From the NCBI GenBank assembly GCA_009617715.1, contig VTFK01000332.1:434001-498000 (forward strand): 64,000 nt of DNA. Reading direction: 5' to 3'. The position numbers and the translations under genes are program-made. Each line of letters opens with the position of its first letter. Position 1 is the stretch's first letter. The DNA is from Plectrocnemia conspersa. Taxonomy: Eukaryota; Arthropoda; Insecta; Trichoptera; Polycentropodidae. Below the pieces are notes generated by a model. That model was not told where the DNA came from and did not search any database. It was given only the letters and a program-made list of their open reading frames with translations. Shown in pieces: positions 12,240-24,521 of the stretch.

Positions 12240-13320
12240 TCAAATAATAACACTAATACGCAATAATTGCGTTAAATATTATTATTTATACTGTAATTTT
12301 TATCTGTATTTTAAACACGCAAGAGCATTGAATTAATGAATGATTTAATGAGTTCGTGGTTTTATTCGTCGCGTCATTTAGAAGCATTCTAAAGTTTTTG
12401 TTTGATAAGTTCACATTGAATTATGCAGTCGATTTTTTTTCTTCTAATAATTGGTTTTATTACAATTTCCTTATATTCTAAAACATTTTAATAAAGTATT
12501 TATTTTAATCACTTTCTTAAATCTCAATGATTTGATTTAAGTGATAAAAAAATATTTCTGAATATATTTTTTGATGACACGGTGCAGAAACATTTAATAA
12601 TTTTTATTAAATTTATATTTTTTATTACACTCTATAAATGTTCATTTGATAATAACACTAATAAACAATAACTACGTTGAATTTTATAATTTTAGTGCAC
12701 CCCTTTAGCCTTTTATTATTATTTAAAATACAGAAAAGCATAGAATTCATCAACGATTACATAAGTTCGTAGCATTTAAATTACTTCTATAAGTTTTTAT
12801 CTAAAAATAGTCTTATGATTCTATTGATTTTATTAAAGTATACTCCAGGGGCATTTCTAAATATTTTCCCAACATTTTTTCTTATATTGTAAAACATTTT
12901 AATAACGTATTAATTTTCATCATTTTTTTGCTTTGATCTAATTAATAAAAAAAATATTGCTTAATATTTTTTTAAATATAGTTTTTAGGTGTAGAAACAG
13001 TTTTATTTAATTTTTATTTTTTAATTAAATATAAATGTTCATTAAAGTATTAAACACCAAAATTAAAATAAAAACCTACGATAAACAAAAAAAAAAAAAT
13101 ATAACAGTAAAATTTCGGGCAAAATAATTAAAAAATATATGAAAAGCATTACAAAAAAATATTTTATGATATATTAGTAAAAATAAACTTTGTGCAACAA
13201 TTTTGTTGCACCCCTTCTAGCCTTTTATTTTTATCTTAAACATAGAAAAGCATTGAATTAATCAACGATTTATTGACTGGGAAGTTTTTCTATATAAGCT
13301 TGAATTGTGCAGAAGTGAAG
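12240..13320. repeat. Diverged tandem repeat, units about 410-510 bp
   Basis: The motif agcat(t/a)gaatt(a/c)at(g/c)aa(t/c)gattta(a/t) occurs near 12326, 12735 and 13247, each followed by a GTTCGT(G/A)G or similar segment and each preceded by cctttta-type or tttaaacac-type sequence. A related motif lies near 22.04 kb. The units are AT-rich, noncoding and considerably diverged. Confidence 0.6.
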
Positions 13321-13329
13321 CTACTTTTT

Positions 13330-13690
13330 CCATTGCGTGCGCCACTGCCGTTACCAGTACTTGGGTCCTACGAGTCCAACCCAATGGGTGGGCACCCAGC
13401 TTTTAACGGCCGGATGAGCGGGATCCACCCCCTGTAGTACTACATATTTTAATTCTCCTGGGTGTGGGGTCAGCCTCTAGTGCTCTCGTTGACGACCTGC
13501 ATTGCATTGAAATTGCATTTGCGTTTCATTACAGTAACAGCAACCACCCTCCAGTTCTCTGAATGCTGCCTCATTCGCAGCCTCAGCCTTCGGTCACCCC
13601 TAAGGCCCTCTGGCCTTGCTTGCGTTAATCTGCTATGCTTTGCTCGTCATGGCTCAATTTTCTAATAAGGCCTTATTCTGGTCTATTCCA
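13330..13690 (+). repeat. Dispersed repeat family C, copy 2
   Basis: This GC-rich island begins near cctacgagtccaacccaatg and GGGCACCCAGCTT, then tgctgcctcattcgcagcct, matching the reverse complement of 8400-8765. A 67-codon ORF inside shows no domain. It interrupts the AT-rich tandem repeat of composite R, so it probably inserted there. Confidence 0.65.
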
Positions 13691-13739
13691 GGGCCTTTAC
13701 AAATTATTTTCCCAACATTTTTCCTTGTATTCTAAAATT

Positions 13740-14060
13740 GTGCTTTGATAAAAAAGTTACAGTCCGAATTTGAGCCTACATCAAGGGATAAAAAAATCTA
13801 GGACGGTTTTATAAACCGTTGTCCTTACTGTTCCGTCGATAAAATGGATATCTTTCATTCCGAAATATAAGACTCAACTACATTTGGATTTCTAGCTTTC
13901 TCACAGTTGCATGGATATATATTTTTCGCTGTATCTTCCGCTACTTCAACAACGAATTTAGTGTACCTCATCTGATAAATTTATTTTACTCTTATCAGAG
14001 AGAATCATTTTTCATCAATACAAAACAGTCTAGATTTTGTATCGATTGTTTCATTTCATG
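13740..14060 (-). pseudogene. Degenerate Tc1/mariner-like transposase fragment, copy 1
   Basis: Minus-strand translation gives, in broken frames, MRYTKFVVEVAEDTAK and GMKDIHFIDGTV, the latter resembling the segment after the GGGSVMVWG region of Tc1-type transposases (pattern G-hydrophobic-FIDGT-M/V). The segment is homologous to 22296-22560, where the same two peptides read MRWTTCVFNVAKDTAK and MEGIYFIDGTV. Stops and frameshifts remove function, and the conserved GGGSVMVWG stretch itself is not visible. The assignment to Tc1/mariner is tentative. Confidence 0.4.
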
Positions 14061-14325
14061 CGTGTTAGATGCATTTATTCAGTTATTAACTGTTTTTTAG
14101 CAGGCATACGAAAATTTATAAAAATTTATAAAAAAATTATAAATGAAAAAATACAAAAATTTGTGACGCATACCTGTTTTTGAGATAAGCATTAAACGAT
14201 AATATAAAGTGGGCCTTTACAAAATTTTGTTTCGTTCAACAAACGAATTCTGCGAATTTCGGTCATATTAGATACGGCGATAAATGTTATATTCACAAAT
14301 CTTTTTCGAAGGCGTAAAAACATAC

Positions 14326-14364
14326 ACATGGTCCTATATTTTGAAACAAAATATAGGACCATGT
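14326..14364. repeat. Perfect hairpin, 18-bp arms
   Basis: acatggtcctatattttg (14326-14343), a 3-base loop aaa, then its exact reverse complement (14347-14364). It may be the end of a small foldback element or an isolated inverted duplication. Transcription either way would form a stable stem. Confidence 0.9.
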
Positions 14365-14989
14365 ATTTTGGAGCAAAGAGAAAAGTTTTTCAAATATTTT
14401 TCGAGATAGTATAAACGAATATTTTACATACATTCGGTCAATTATTCGAATATGCATGTAGTTGAAAATCGAGGAAATAATTCGAATAATTGTATGTTTG
14501 ATTGAGAACCATATATATGAAAAATAAGTAATATCCTCACTTTGGCTCCTATCAAGTAAGCACATACATACCATATCACTCGATTTTTACCAAGGGTAGT
14601 TATTTTTTATTGCACCTATTTCAGTATTTTATCAACAGAGTGTAAAAATTGTCCTTGTCTCTTTTTACCCAAACTAAATTGTGTATTGTTTAACTATTTC
14701 ATCACGAATCTAAAGGTTAATTAAACAATAAATACTTTTAAATAAGAAATAAAAATGATGATTATCCATATATCATATATCTTAAATTCTTTTTATGTCG
14801 TTAATTCCCAATCTTTCTTTTCGAAGATCTTATTTTCTCTTCACTTTCTGAATAACTATTAATTTTCTTAGTTGATGTGAATTATCCGCTTTCTTTTGAT
14901 TTTTATTTCTATTCTTCATCCCTTTCTAAATAAATTAAACGATACGTTAACTTGAATTGAAATCTTTAATGTCGAATCTGGTCTCATTT

Positions 14990-15680
14990 GCGTTTACCAG
15001 TCGTTCTCAGAGACTCGTTTCTCGTTTTCTATCTTGTTAGTAGTTCTTTTTATTTTCGTTCTTGAGTCTGCTGGCTCTCGAGACTGGTCGACAAGGATTT
15101 TCTCGACTTATTGACACGCGATGAACGCCGTGGCAAATTACGGCCAACTCCTTGGCAATTGATGAAAGTTACTTTCAAGACCCAGCGATAGATATCTCAC
15201 CGAGTTTATACGTACTGCTTCAAAGCACGAACGCCACATTACTAGTTAGTTTGCGCGCACACTGTTAGTTTATATACGAGGGAATGGATTGAAATTAATT
15301 AATAAACTAGATTTAAAGCGGGCACGTGTCTCGTAATATTCTATGATATTGATTGGCCGTAACTATTCGAGATTCACCCCCAGGTTTATAAATGAGATTA
15401 TGCAACATGATCTTCGGAATCAATAATGAATCCCGATGTCGTGACCAGACGGAGACAATTAACCTCAGCATCCAGCGGGTCCTTGGCCAAGCAGTAAATC
15501 TGCGTCCTCGGCGGCCGGTGCATAATAAACATGCATGGCTCCGGTGCACACAGCTTTACTGCTGAGAGCTGAATGCAAATCTTTCATTCTGCGCCACCTA
15601 TCGCCGCAATCTGTTCTGGTCTATTCATGCAAACTGGCCATTGTCGGCTCCCGTCACCGCTATAGCTCAAAGGAAGAATA
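14990..15680. promoter_or_regulatory. GC-richer block, candidate regulatory region or exon
   Basis: An island of about 690 bp stands out from the AT-rich background, with several CCAAT-type (attggccg) and dyad-like motifs. The 78-codon minus-strand ORF (15313-15549) has an R/H-rich composition without a domain and is probably incidental. No splice-framed coding exon could be argued. The contrast with the flanks suggests selective constraint, for example an enhancer or promoter. Confidence 0.3.
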
Positions 15681-15689
15681 GGACTAAGT

Positions 15690-16785
15690 AATAGCTTGAA
15701 AAAGATTTTGCAAACGATTCTGGGGGTGCTGAAATTACGCAGCTCTATGTAATAGTTTTAAACCATTTTTGTAGACTTTATGTTTTATTTTATTCTTGTG
15801 GTTTACTCGGTTCAGCTTTTCTTCTTGTTTCCAAAGATGTTTGACTTGAACTCTCCCTTGTTCATTTCCGTTCCATGCCACCCTATAAGTTGCCTTGTTA
15901 GTTGTCTATCTCAGTAGCGGAACTTAACAATTATGAATTTCTGAAACAAACTATGTTTTCCGAAAGTTTTAGTTAATATATATTTGAAGTAAAGATATAT
16001 AAAACAAACATTAGAAATATTCAATATAATATTAAACTTTCCATGTATATAAATGTTTTGAGACTCATGAGCTGCAAATATAAGTTAAAATTTTTTTTTT
16101 TAGAAAAATTATTATTACAATAGCATTTAATTGGTCATGAAGATTTTTTGAAGAGATAATTTTTCCCGTATAACAATTTTATATTGTATTATATATTTGA
16201 CTCAAAAATAGCTATTTTATGTTGTTACGTAGAAAATATTTTTAAAAACTTTCCTATTATTTGTCTCATGCTATGTTTTGTATGCAATGCAAAACGGAAC
16301 AACTGTTGCAGGATAGTGGCGCCTCTCAATGAGTATTCCATTGTCGAGCAGTACTACTTTTTGAGATTCTTGACACATTGCTTGTCACATAAAATATCGA
16401 AGACAAACTCAAAGTCAATCGACCACTGCAGTTTTCTAAGATTGTCAGTCTCATAGACACACTATAATGCAACTTCAGCCGACTGACTATTTTTAAATAA
16501 AAATAGCACTTGCATTATTTTTATTTTATCTTCATCTAATATGTTGCTGGCTGTCAACATTAACACAGTAGTTACCCTTGTTATTGTTATACCGAAATTA
16601 AAAAACAAATTAGTTTTTTAGATCGATCTTGTATCCCCATTTACTATTGCTATTTTTTAAGTGCAAAATATACATTAAAACGTTATTGACAAAATATTTT
16701 TTTAAATAAATTTTATAGTAATATAAAATCAATGAAAATAAAATGGAAAGGGTTAAAAGCTTAAGTTAAAAGAAAAACCGCTAAA
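15690..16785. other. Gene-free stretch
   Basis: No supported gene. A modestly GC-richer patch (about 16285-16480) holds a 90-codon ORF (16184-16456) of unconvincing composition. Confidence 0.4.
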
Positions 16786-16789
16786 ATAT

Positions 16790-18145
16790 CGATGCGCAGC
16801 CTAATTGCAAAGGGAAATTAATTAATTGTTTTGTTTTTTAAAATAAATTGGCAGTATTTTTAAACTAATTTAACTATAATAACGCCTAATAATCTGTGCT
16901 ATTGATTTGATAGTAAAATTTTTTTTTTTAAATTATATGGCAGTATCCTAAATTAAATGATTAAATTATAATCATATGCTCAGTAACGTTTTGCTTTAAC
17001 TCTTTTGAAAAAAAAAATATCGTGGTACGGATTAGGTCAGTAACTTTTAAATGAAACGGTCAGTAATAAACCATATGAACAGTATTTTTTTCAATTGCGT
17101 CAATTAATTTGTGCTTTTAACTTTATAGTAAGTTTTATTCAAAAGGTATTAAAAAAATTGTTTCCCAACTTAATTTATAATAACAACAAATAAATGATCA
17201 GTAACTTTAAAAATTTATAATATTATATATCTTGAAAAAAAAAAATAGATCATAGATAAATCATTGCGCGACCTAATTTATAATAGCAACAAATTAAACG
17301 GTTAGTAACATTTAAATAATGATCAGTAATTTATTATCAAATGATCAGTAACGCTACAATTGCGTATATCGTGCTTTTGATTTGATAGTAAGTTTTGAGA
17401 AAAATATTAAAAAATTCGTTGCACAACCTAATTTATAATGGTCAGTAATATTAGCATCATATGATCAGTAATTTTGTAACAAACGGGCAATAAATTAAAT
17501 TGATGGTAAGTTTTGTGAAAAAATATCATTGCACGTCCTAATTTATGATGACTACAAATAAAATTATAGGGTCAGATAATAAATGTTCTGACAAACGGTC
17601 AGTAAAGTTAAAAAAAATATTAAATATATTTTTGCACATACTAATTTACAATGGCAACAAATTAAACGGTTATTAATTTAAAATTAGTAGTCAGTAACGT
17701 TTTAAAAAACAGCAGTAAAGCGAAAAACGAATCTATTTGATCGTGCTATATAATTTATGGTAAAATGGTGTTTAAAATTTTTTTTTTTATTATTTTAACA
17801 AATTAAATGATCAGTACTAATATTAAAATAAAATGGCTAGGAAGAATATTATTATAAAGTCAGTATTGTTCAGACAATAAACATTCAGTAAAGTTTATAT
17901 TGCATGCATTTATCCGCGATATTGAATTTTTTAGTAAATTTTGAGAAAAAACAATAAAAAAATCATTGCGCGGCAATGGCAACAAAAAAACGGTTAGTAA
18001 TGATTCTATTATTGGGTCAGGTAATAAATGTTTCGACAAACGGTCAGTAAAGTCCAATTACGTCTATTAACTTGTGTTTTTAAATTGATGGTAAATTTTG
18101 GAAAAAAAATTAAAATATAATTGCGCGTCCTAATTTATATTGCCA
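16790..18145. repeat. Degenerate minisatellite built on a cagtaa motif
   Basis: A unit reading approximately attgcgcgncctaatttata, ATGGCAACAAATTAAACGG, tcagtaac, then TTTTGATTTGATAGTAAGTTTTG and an A-rich stretch recurs with heavy divergence. The gcgc/gcac-cctaattta anchor is near 16793, 17264, 17421, 17525, 17632, 17965 and 18122, so units are about 100-160 bp. The short motif gtcagtaa or gatcagtaa also recurs more often inside units. It is noncoding. Confidence 0.8.
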
Positions 18146-18149
18146 GAAA

Positions 18150-20375
18150 AATTCGTAGTATTATGTGATTTTTGTATAAAAATATTTTTATTTTATTTTA
18201 TATTATTTTTGCAATCTATAGTATTTTTTATAATAAAATAAAAAACACTATAAAAACATACTATTTAATTTTGCTCGTTTAAGTAAAATTGACACATAAA
18301 ATATATGCAAATTTATTTTAATTTTTAAATGAATTTACAAATAATGTTGACTGTAAATCATTTATAATATACAATGTTAATAGGAAATATTTTGAGTAAA
18401 ATATTTATAAGTTAATTGTACGATTTATATTTTTCAGCTATTTATTTAAATTCAATTATAAATTTTGACAATTAGAATCATCAAATTTATGATTTATTAA
18501 ATACTGCATATATTTATAACTTTTCAGTCAGTCAGTTTTGATAAAGTTCAAGGCCTACTCGTTGTATTATTAAAAAAATACTGATTTTTTGCTTCTTAAA
18601 CTATACTTCAATAAAATAATGAGCAAATTTTATTTCATAGAAAAAAGTTTATTTTCGGAGCTTTTAATTCTTAGTATTAAATCTTAAATTAAAAAATAAA
18701 ATATTTGAAAGCCAATAAAAATTCTGCAATTATTTTTAAAAACATCTAAATAATATTAATGTGCGACGTAGCTAATTATGATAATTTATTTAGAAAGCTA
18801 ATTGACTTCTATTTAAAATAACTTTAAATGGAAGGTTTTTTTCTGCAACTTTTTTTGACATTATATTTTTCTTAATATTTAAATAAAACGACAATATATT
18901 TTTTTAATATGGAAAAAATATTGTCCATGTAGGATTTAAACTATACAACATTTTCTTAAAATATAGAAATTACGCTATTTCAGTGTTTCATCTTTTTTGG
19001 AACTTGACGATTATTAGCGTTTCAGAGAAACATTATCAATTTCGAAGCTATGCTTCTAAATCAAAGAACATATTATAATAAATAATGTTTTATTAATGCT
19101 TTCATTTTAAAACTAGTCTCTTATTATGCATATAATATTCAGCATCATGAATCTAATTTATGAATAACAAAACATTATTGAGAATCACACCTTCATGATA
19201 TTGTTATAATATAACGTAATATTTCATTGTCACAATTTTTGCATCAAAACACTTCCTCTATCACGTGCGCGTTGATTAATCACAGAAACGATCAAAAGCT
19301 GTCAGAAGCTTTTGATTAATGTTGAAAAGTTGAACTATTATCTGAATATTATTACTATTACTACAATGAATGCAATAAATCTGAAATTTGTAATAAATCC
19401 ATCCCGCTGATTTATTTATATGCATAAAACTATTACACAAAGGGAAAATTTACCATTAATATTTAGTTGAACATAAGCTGAAAGCTTTGCATAGATGTTT
19501 CGAATTATTAGATGTTTTATTAGATTTTATTAAAAAAGTGTCTGATGTGGTAGAGCTTAGCAGACTTAATTCGCGATATTCATCGCCGTGATAAAAAAGC
19601 ATACTAGTGTAGAAAATTTAAAACAGGAAGGAGTGAAGTTCATGAACAATATCGTAAAGTGTTTAGGGCTTTAAGAAAATCGCAACTTTTAGGCAGTAAA
19701 ATAAAAATTCATAACAATGACCGTTACAGGTCTTTGACTGTACAATATAAACATGCACTTCCGTTGCACCATATCCATGATATAACAACAAGAGTTCCGC
19801 GACCGGTTTATGCAAGCGCGAAAAAGTCCATCGACCGAGGCTGGTTAATTTGACCAAAATCAGTGCGTGAAGATGAGAAGAGAAAATATACCGTACCATG
19901 TTGAACCAAGCGTCAACTTCAATCTTGTCAAGTGGCATTTTAACAAGTAATCCGTGTGAAAATACATAATACGTTTATGTATGCAGTACATTTCGTGAGA
20001 GTTGCTGGGTGAGCAAAAAAATTAAATATTATAATAATGCTACCATTAACTAGCGGAAATGTGTTTGATATTCGGCATATGGCTCACAGAGATGTCGTTT
20101 CAATATAAAACGGAATGTAGAATTATTTATAATGATCCATAATGATCTATAAGAAGAAAATGTCACCTTAATTGGCAAAGTTTCGCTTGCGATTTGAGCT
20201 AATATTAGAAAAGAGAAATCCAACACTTGCCTTGGTTATTTATCGCCTATAATGAGCTAAAATAAAAATATGTTTCATATTAATTTGAAACATAAAATTC
20301 ATGGACTTCCTTTATAAATAATTTAAGATAAAATCGTTTTTCTGGCATTATTTGCAACTTCCTCACTTTCTTTTT
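18150..20375. other. Gene-free AT-rich stretch
   Basis: No supported gene. A slightly GC-richer patch (about 19550-19940) carries overlapping plus and minus ORFs (64 and 91 codons) on opposite strands. Neither has a recognisable domain and at most one could be real. Confidence 0.4.
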
Positions 20376-20379
20376 ATCA

Positions 20380-21000
20380 AGAATATACTTTGCATATTTT
20401 TGGTAGTTATTTATATACTAATATAAGTCAGTATTTAATGTGCATGTTTGATTTTATATTTAAGCAAAGCTAATGCAAAATTTTAGAAATATTTATTTTC
20501 TAATAAATAAAATATTGTTTCGCGTCAGTAGTTAATATATTATTTTTAGTTGTAGACAAATCTTATATCAAAGACACATTTTCCAAAAAAATACCACATT
20601 ACATATAATTATAGTAATTTAAATATAACCTAAATTTATGATATGTTCCTCTTACATTAAATAATAATTAAAAACATATGTATTAATATATTTTTATTAA
20701 CTTGATATTACTGGTTTTTTGTTTTCTTTTTTTTTTGGAATCTGTCTTTTCATCCTGGCACTTGAAAAAACTTTTATCTTTAAATCTCACGTAAGTAAAT
20801 CAGCGATTTAACAAGGCAGCTATAATAAATTTATTGGCTCTTTATAATAAATTTATTGGGCTGTTTCTCCAGTTTTTCCTTGTATTTCTGTCTTGCGATT
20901 TCCAATTCTTCCTTGAAAATTTTTAGTTTTAAGTTTTTGTGAATAAAAAAAAAGTTTGGACGTACTTTAGAGCATTCAATATCTTGATTTTGGAGCCTCT
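20380..21000. repeat. Composite repeat R, partial copy
   Basis: The block tttgcatatttttggtagtt and TTATATACTAATATAAGTCAGTAT matches the segments near 11.26 and 21.71 kb. It is followed by a taaatttattggctctttat / ataaatttattgggctgttt short tandem repeat at about 20826-20875. No gene is present. Confidence 0.5.
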
Positions 21001-21339
21001 GAATCATTTTTATATTGGAGTTGATTATTGATCCTTAGAGTTGAAAACTATATATAATTAAAATTGGCTAAAGGATATATTTGTACACGAGCAATTTATT
21101 CTTCACTGTCAGTTGAGAGATGTTATAGAGTTATTTTATTTAACTCCAAATATGGGTTTTCTAGGTAAGCTTTTTGTCGAGGTGCATCTCCAAATACGCA
21201 ACATTTTGTATTATGTTTTGTTGAGACTGGTTCTTAGCACTGGTTGCATACGTAGTTCTCTTTGTAGTTGGCAAGTCTGCCATACACTAATGGTCTCAGT
21301 ACACTACCCTGAAGTACTCCAGTTTAATTAACCCTATAT

Positions 21340-22290
21340 GTGCTAGGTGTGGAAAAATCCGAATCAAGTGTAAATTCGTTCAATAAAAAATAATATTTTT
21401 TTTCAATTATACTTTATTTTTAATTAAATTTATTTTAAACTGTATAATTGACTAATGACGTGATTTTTATGAAAATTAATTATAAAAATATAAATGATTT
21501 TTCATCTTGCTATTTTATTATAAAATATCTATTGCTCAGACATAATTTCATATATATGATAAAGTTTGAGTTTATTTTCTGTATTTTGATGTTATTTATA
21601 AATTTTTTAATGTTAAAAAAAATTATATGTCAATACAGAGTGCAAAAAAAATCGTACCACCTTCAATCATATTTTGTATATAACTAAAAATATGTTATAA
21701 AGAATATATTTTGCAAATTTTTGCTAGTTATTTATATAGTAATTTAAGTCAAGGATATGTTTGGTATATGTGCATGATTTATTTAATACTTAATCATTAT
21801 TGTCTATATATATTGATTAAATGCAAAAGTTTAAATTGTAGTAAAGATATTATTTTATCATTTATTTTTGGAATATTTTAGATGCTTTGATAAATCAATC
21901 AATACATTTTTAAATCAGATTTTCAATAAAATAAATAAAGAGCAAGGTCTGGAGCGTCTGAAGCTTAAATAAATATGTTTTAGTAATAAAAACCCATTAA
22001 TTCACTCATATTTTTTTTTTTAATTTTAGCAAAGAAATCATGGAATTAATCAATAATTAAATGATTTGCATATCGCTATTTTTAAAGGCTTTTATTAGTT
22101 CATTGAGTTATGCAATATTTTTTTTTAATAATGATTTAAAGATATTTCAATATTTTTTTAGAATTATTCTAAGATATTTTTCCTTTGCGTAAAGTATTCA
22201 TTTTATATATTTTTTTTAATTTTATCTATATTTTTTCTGATCTATTTAATGAAAAACATTGCTTATTATTTATTTTTCAACGATATGGTG
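21340..22290. repeat. Composite repeat R, second long copy
   Basis: It contains the same ordered blocks as 11.0-13.3 kb: agagtgcaaaaaaaatcgta, the TTTTGCAAATTTTTGCTAG block, the tattgattaaatgcaaaagt block, and a tggaattaatcaataattaa block matching the 12.3-13.3 kb tandem motif. It then runs into a Tc1-like transposase remnant exactly as the 11-14 kb copy does, so the whole assembly behaves as one composite repeat. Confidence 0.65.
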
Positions 22291-22295
22291 TAGGA

Positions 22296-22560
22296 GCAAC
22301 TATAAAATTACAGTTCAAATTTGAGTCCACATGAATCGATAATTTTTTTAGGATAGTTGTATAATCCACCGTATTTACTGTTCCGTCGATGAAATAGATA
22401 CCTTCCATTCCGGAATATAAGAAACACGTCTCTAGATTTTGCACGATTGCCTAAAAACATTTTTGCTGTATCTTTCGCCACATTAAAAACACACGTAGTC
22501 CATCTCACCGGATCGGTATGAATTTATTTTATTTTTATCAGAGAGCGTCACTATTTCTGC
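22296..22560 (-). pseudogene. Degenerate Tc1/mariner-like transposase fragment, copy 2
   Basis: The minus strand has a 66-codon open frame (22508 to 22308) containing MRWTTCVFNVAKDTAKMF. The overlapping frame reads MEGIYFIDGTVNTVDYTTIL, which resembles the Tc1-type pattern after the catalytic-core GGGSVMVWG stretch. The two frames are offset, so a frameshift lies between them. Homologous to 13740-14060, with both copies in the same orientation relative to composite repeat R. The catalytic triad is not recoverable, and family assignment is tentative. Confidence 0.4.
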
Positions 22561-23144
22561 AATAAAAAACAGTCCAGATTTTGTATCTGTTAATGCATTT
22601 TATGCGTATAAGACGCATTTATTTAGAATTTTTGGCATGTTTATTTATCTATTAAATGTCTGTTTCACAGATAATATCCAGAGTTTTACATCTATCATGT
22701 AGTATCACTCGACTTATTGGACTCATTATTGTATTTTTTTAAAAAGTCTTTATACTGATGATTGTTTTTAACCATCGTTGATAAAACAAAATAAATAGTG
22801 CACAATTTTAAACTAGGATTTTCTATTAAAATGTTAACTACTAAATCTGACCTTCAATTGGCAATGTATTTTTATATAAAACATTAAAGACATACTACTA
22901 CAGCAAAAATATAATCAAAGATTATAAATATATAGTAAATTCTTATGATTTTATTAATTTCTAATGTTTCTAAGTCCGTATTATTTTTGAATATGTTTTT
23001 AAGTCTTAACTTTCTGGATATTTTTAATGTGAAACTGTAAGCTATTTTCATAAATATTTTCAATACAAATCTAATAGACAATTGGTTAGGTGATCATTTT
23101 AAAACAATATAGTTAAGCCCCTAAATCATTATTGATATGTATCA

Positions 23145-23194
23145 TTTCAAATACTACAATTTGTATACATATTTACAAATTGTAGTATTTGAAA
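23145..23194. repeat. Perfect inverted repeat, 21-bp arms
   Basis: Left arm 23145-23165 begins tttcaaatactacaattt. Right arm 23174-23194 is its exact reverse complement, with an 8-base spacer. No TSD is evident. It may be a foldback remnant. Confidence 0.9.
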
Positions 23195-23199
23195 AGACA

Positions 23200-23935
23200 C
23201 ATACATTTTTTACAAATATTTTTTTCAAAGGCTCCATATTTTTTTTATAAACTAAACCAAAATGTGATATTTGTACCAAAGTGTTTTTTGTACCAAATAA
23301 TAATATAAATTAAACACATTTTCGGAAGTTTTTTTTTGCTTAGGTCTGAGGTATATGTTTAAACAATTTTATTTTTTAGAGTAACACCAAAGATAAAAAA
23401 AATATTGTTTATTTTTTACGCGATTAATATGTATATAAAAAAAGGATAATATTTATATGTTTGAGATCGCGTCTTTTCTTTTTGAGTCTCATTCTCTATA
23501 TATTTCGCCAAAATACTCTTAGGAGATTTAAAAAAAAATCATTAAAAAAAATAAAAATTATAGGCCTTCACTATTAATATCCTTTTAGCAAATACTGATT
23601 GGTTTCACACGTTTCTGAAGCTTTACATACATATGTTAATAACATTAAATCGATAGCTTTGCGTTTGTCATAAAATAAGTTATCATAAAATTGATTAACA
23701 TAACAAACACAACCGGTACCTATAAAAAGAATATGGACGTACGGTCGAGCGCGAAACCCAATTAATTAATAATATACTTAAGCATAATAAAATAAAATAT
23801 ACCAATTAAAATGATTTGAGATTATATATCTAAGGTATGGTGTTCTAATATTTGACATAGGATTTTATCTATGCGTATAGGTATGGTTGTTGAATTTATT
23901 ATCGGTCTTTTCTATGGATGTGCATATTATATGTA
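23200..23935. other. Gene-free AT-rich stretch
   Basis: No gene, repeat or structured element recognised. Confidence 0.5.
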
Positions 23936-23939
23936 TGTA

Positions 23940-24135
23940 TAAATAAGCCCACGTATTTTGCACCATCTTGGCTGCAATTGAACCTGAACCGGTTATTTCC
24001 CGAGGGCTGTAACCTGCTAGGCAATAAAACGTTTCATGTCATATTGAATGTTAAGCGCCTGGCTATTAATCGCTAGCGCCATTTACCCCATTTTTATTGC
24101 TGATCTCGTTATATGCGGAATTTCTAGTGTCACTA
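23940..24135. promoter_or_regulatory. GC-richer block, candidate conserved noncoding element
   Basis: An isolated patch of mixed composition with a homeodomain-type ctattaatcg followed by CTAGCGCC lies about 390 bp upstream of the candidate exon at 24522. No frame or splice site fits an exon. Its position suggests a promoter-proximal regulatory element, but that is inference. Confidence 0.25.
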
Positions 24136-24521
24136 TTACGAATAATAAATATGTATGAGCAAAATAAATATAATAAGGGTGATATGTGTACAATTTATAA
24201 TTTATAACACACTCCTCTTTATTCTTGTATTGAAATTGTCATTTTTAAAATGTCTGTAAAATATTATTATAATTAATTCAATGGAACAAATATTATATGC
24301 TTTTTTCCTCCACATTGTTAATTTATTAATGTCAGCAAATCTGAATTAAAAATATTTATTAGTCGATGGGTTAAAGATTTAATTTATCTCTAATTCAGTT
24401 TTAGTCCAATCTCACCTTTCAAAGCTTTTTAGTTATTGGTGTTGGTGACTCATAAATATTTAACTGTCAGACGCACTACATGTAGCTGCAGTATGTACAA
24501 ATATGTGGAGTTGCGCCGATC

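Noticed and set aside
15313..15549. 78-codon minus ORF in the GC block at 15 kb
   Set aside because: Composition is R/H/W-rich without a domain and there is no convincing exon border. Kept only as a candidate regulatory block.
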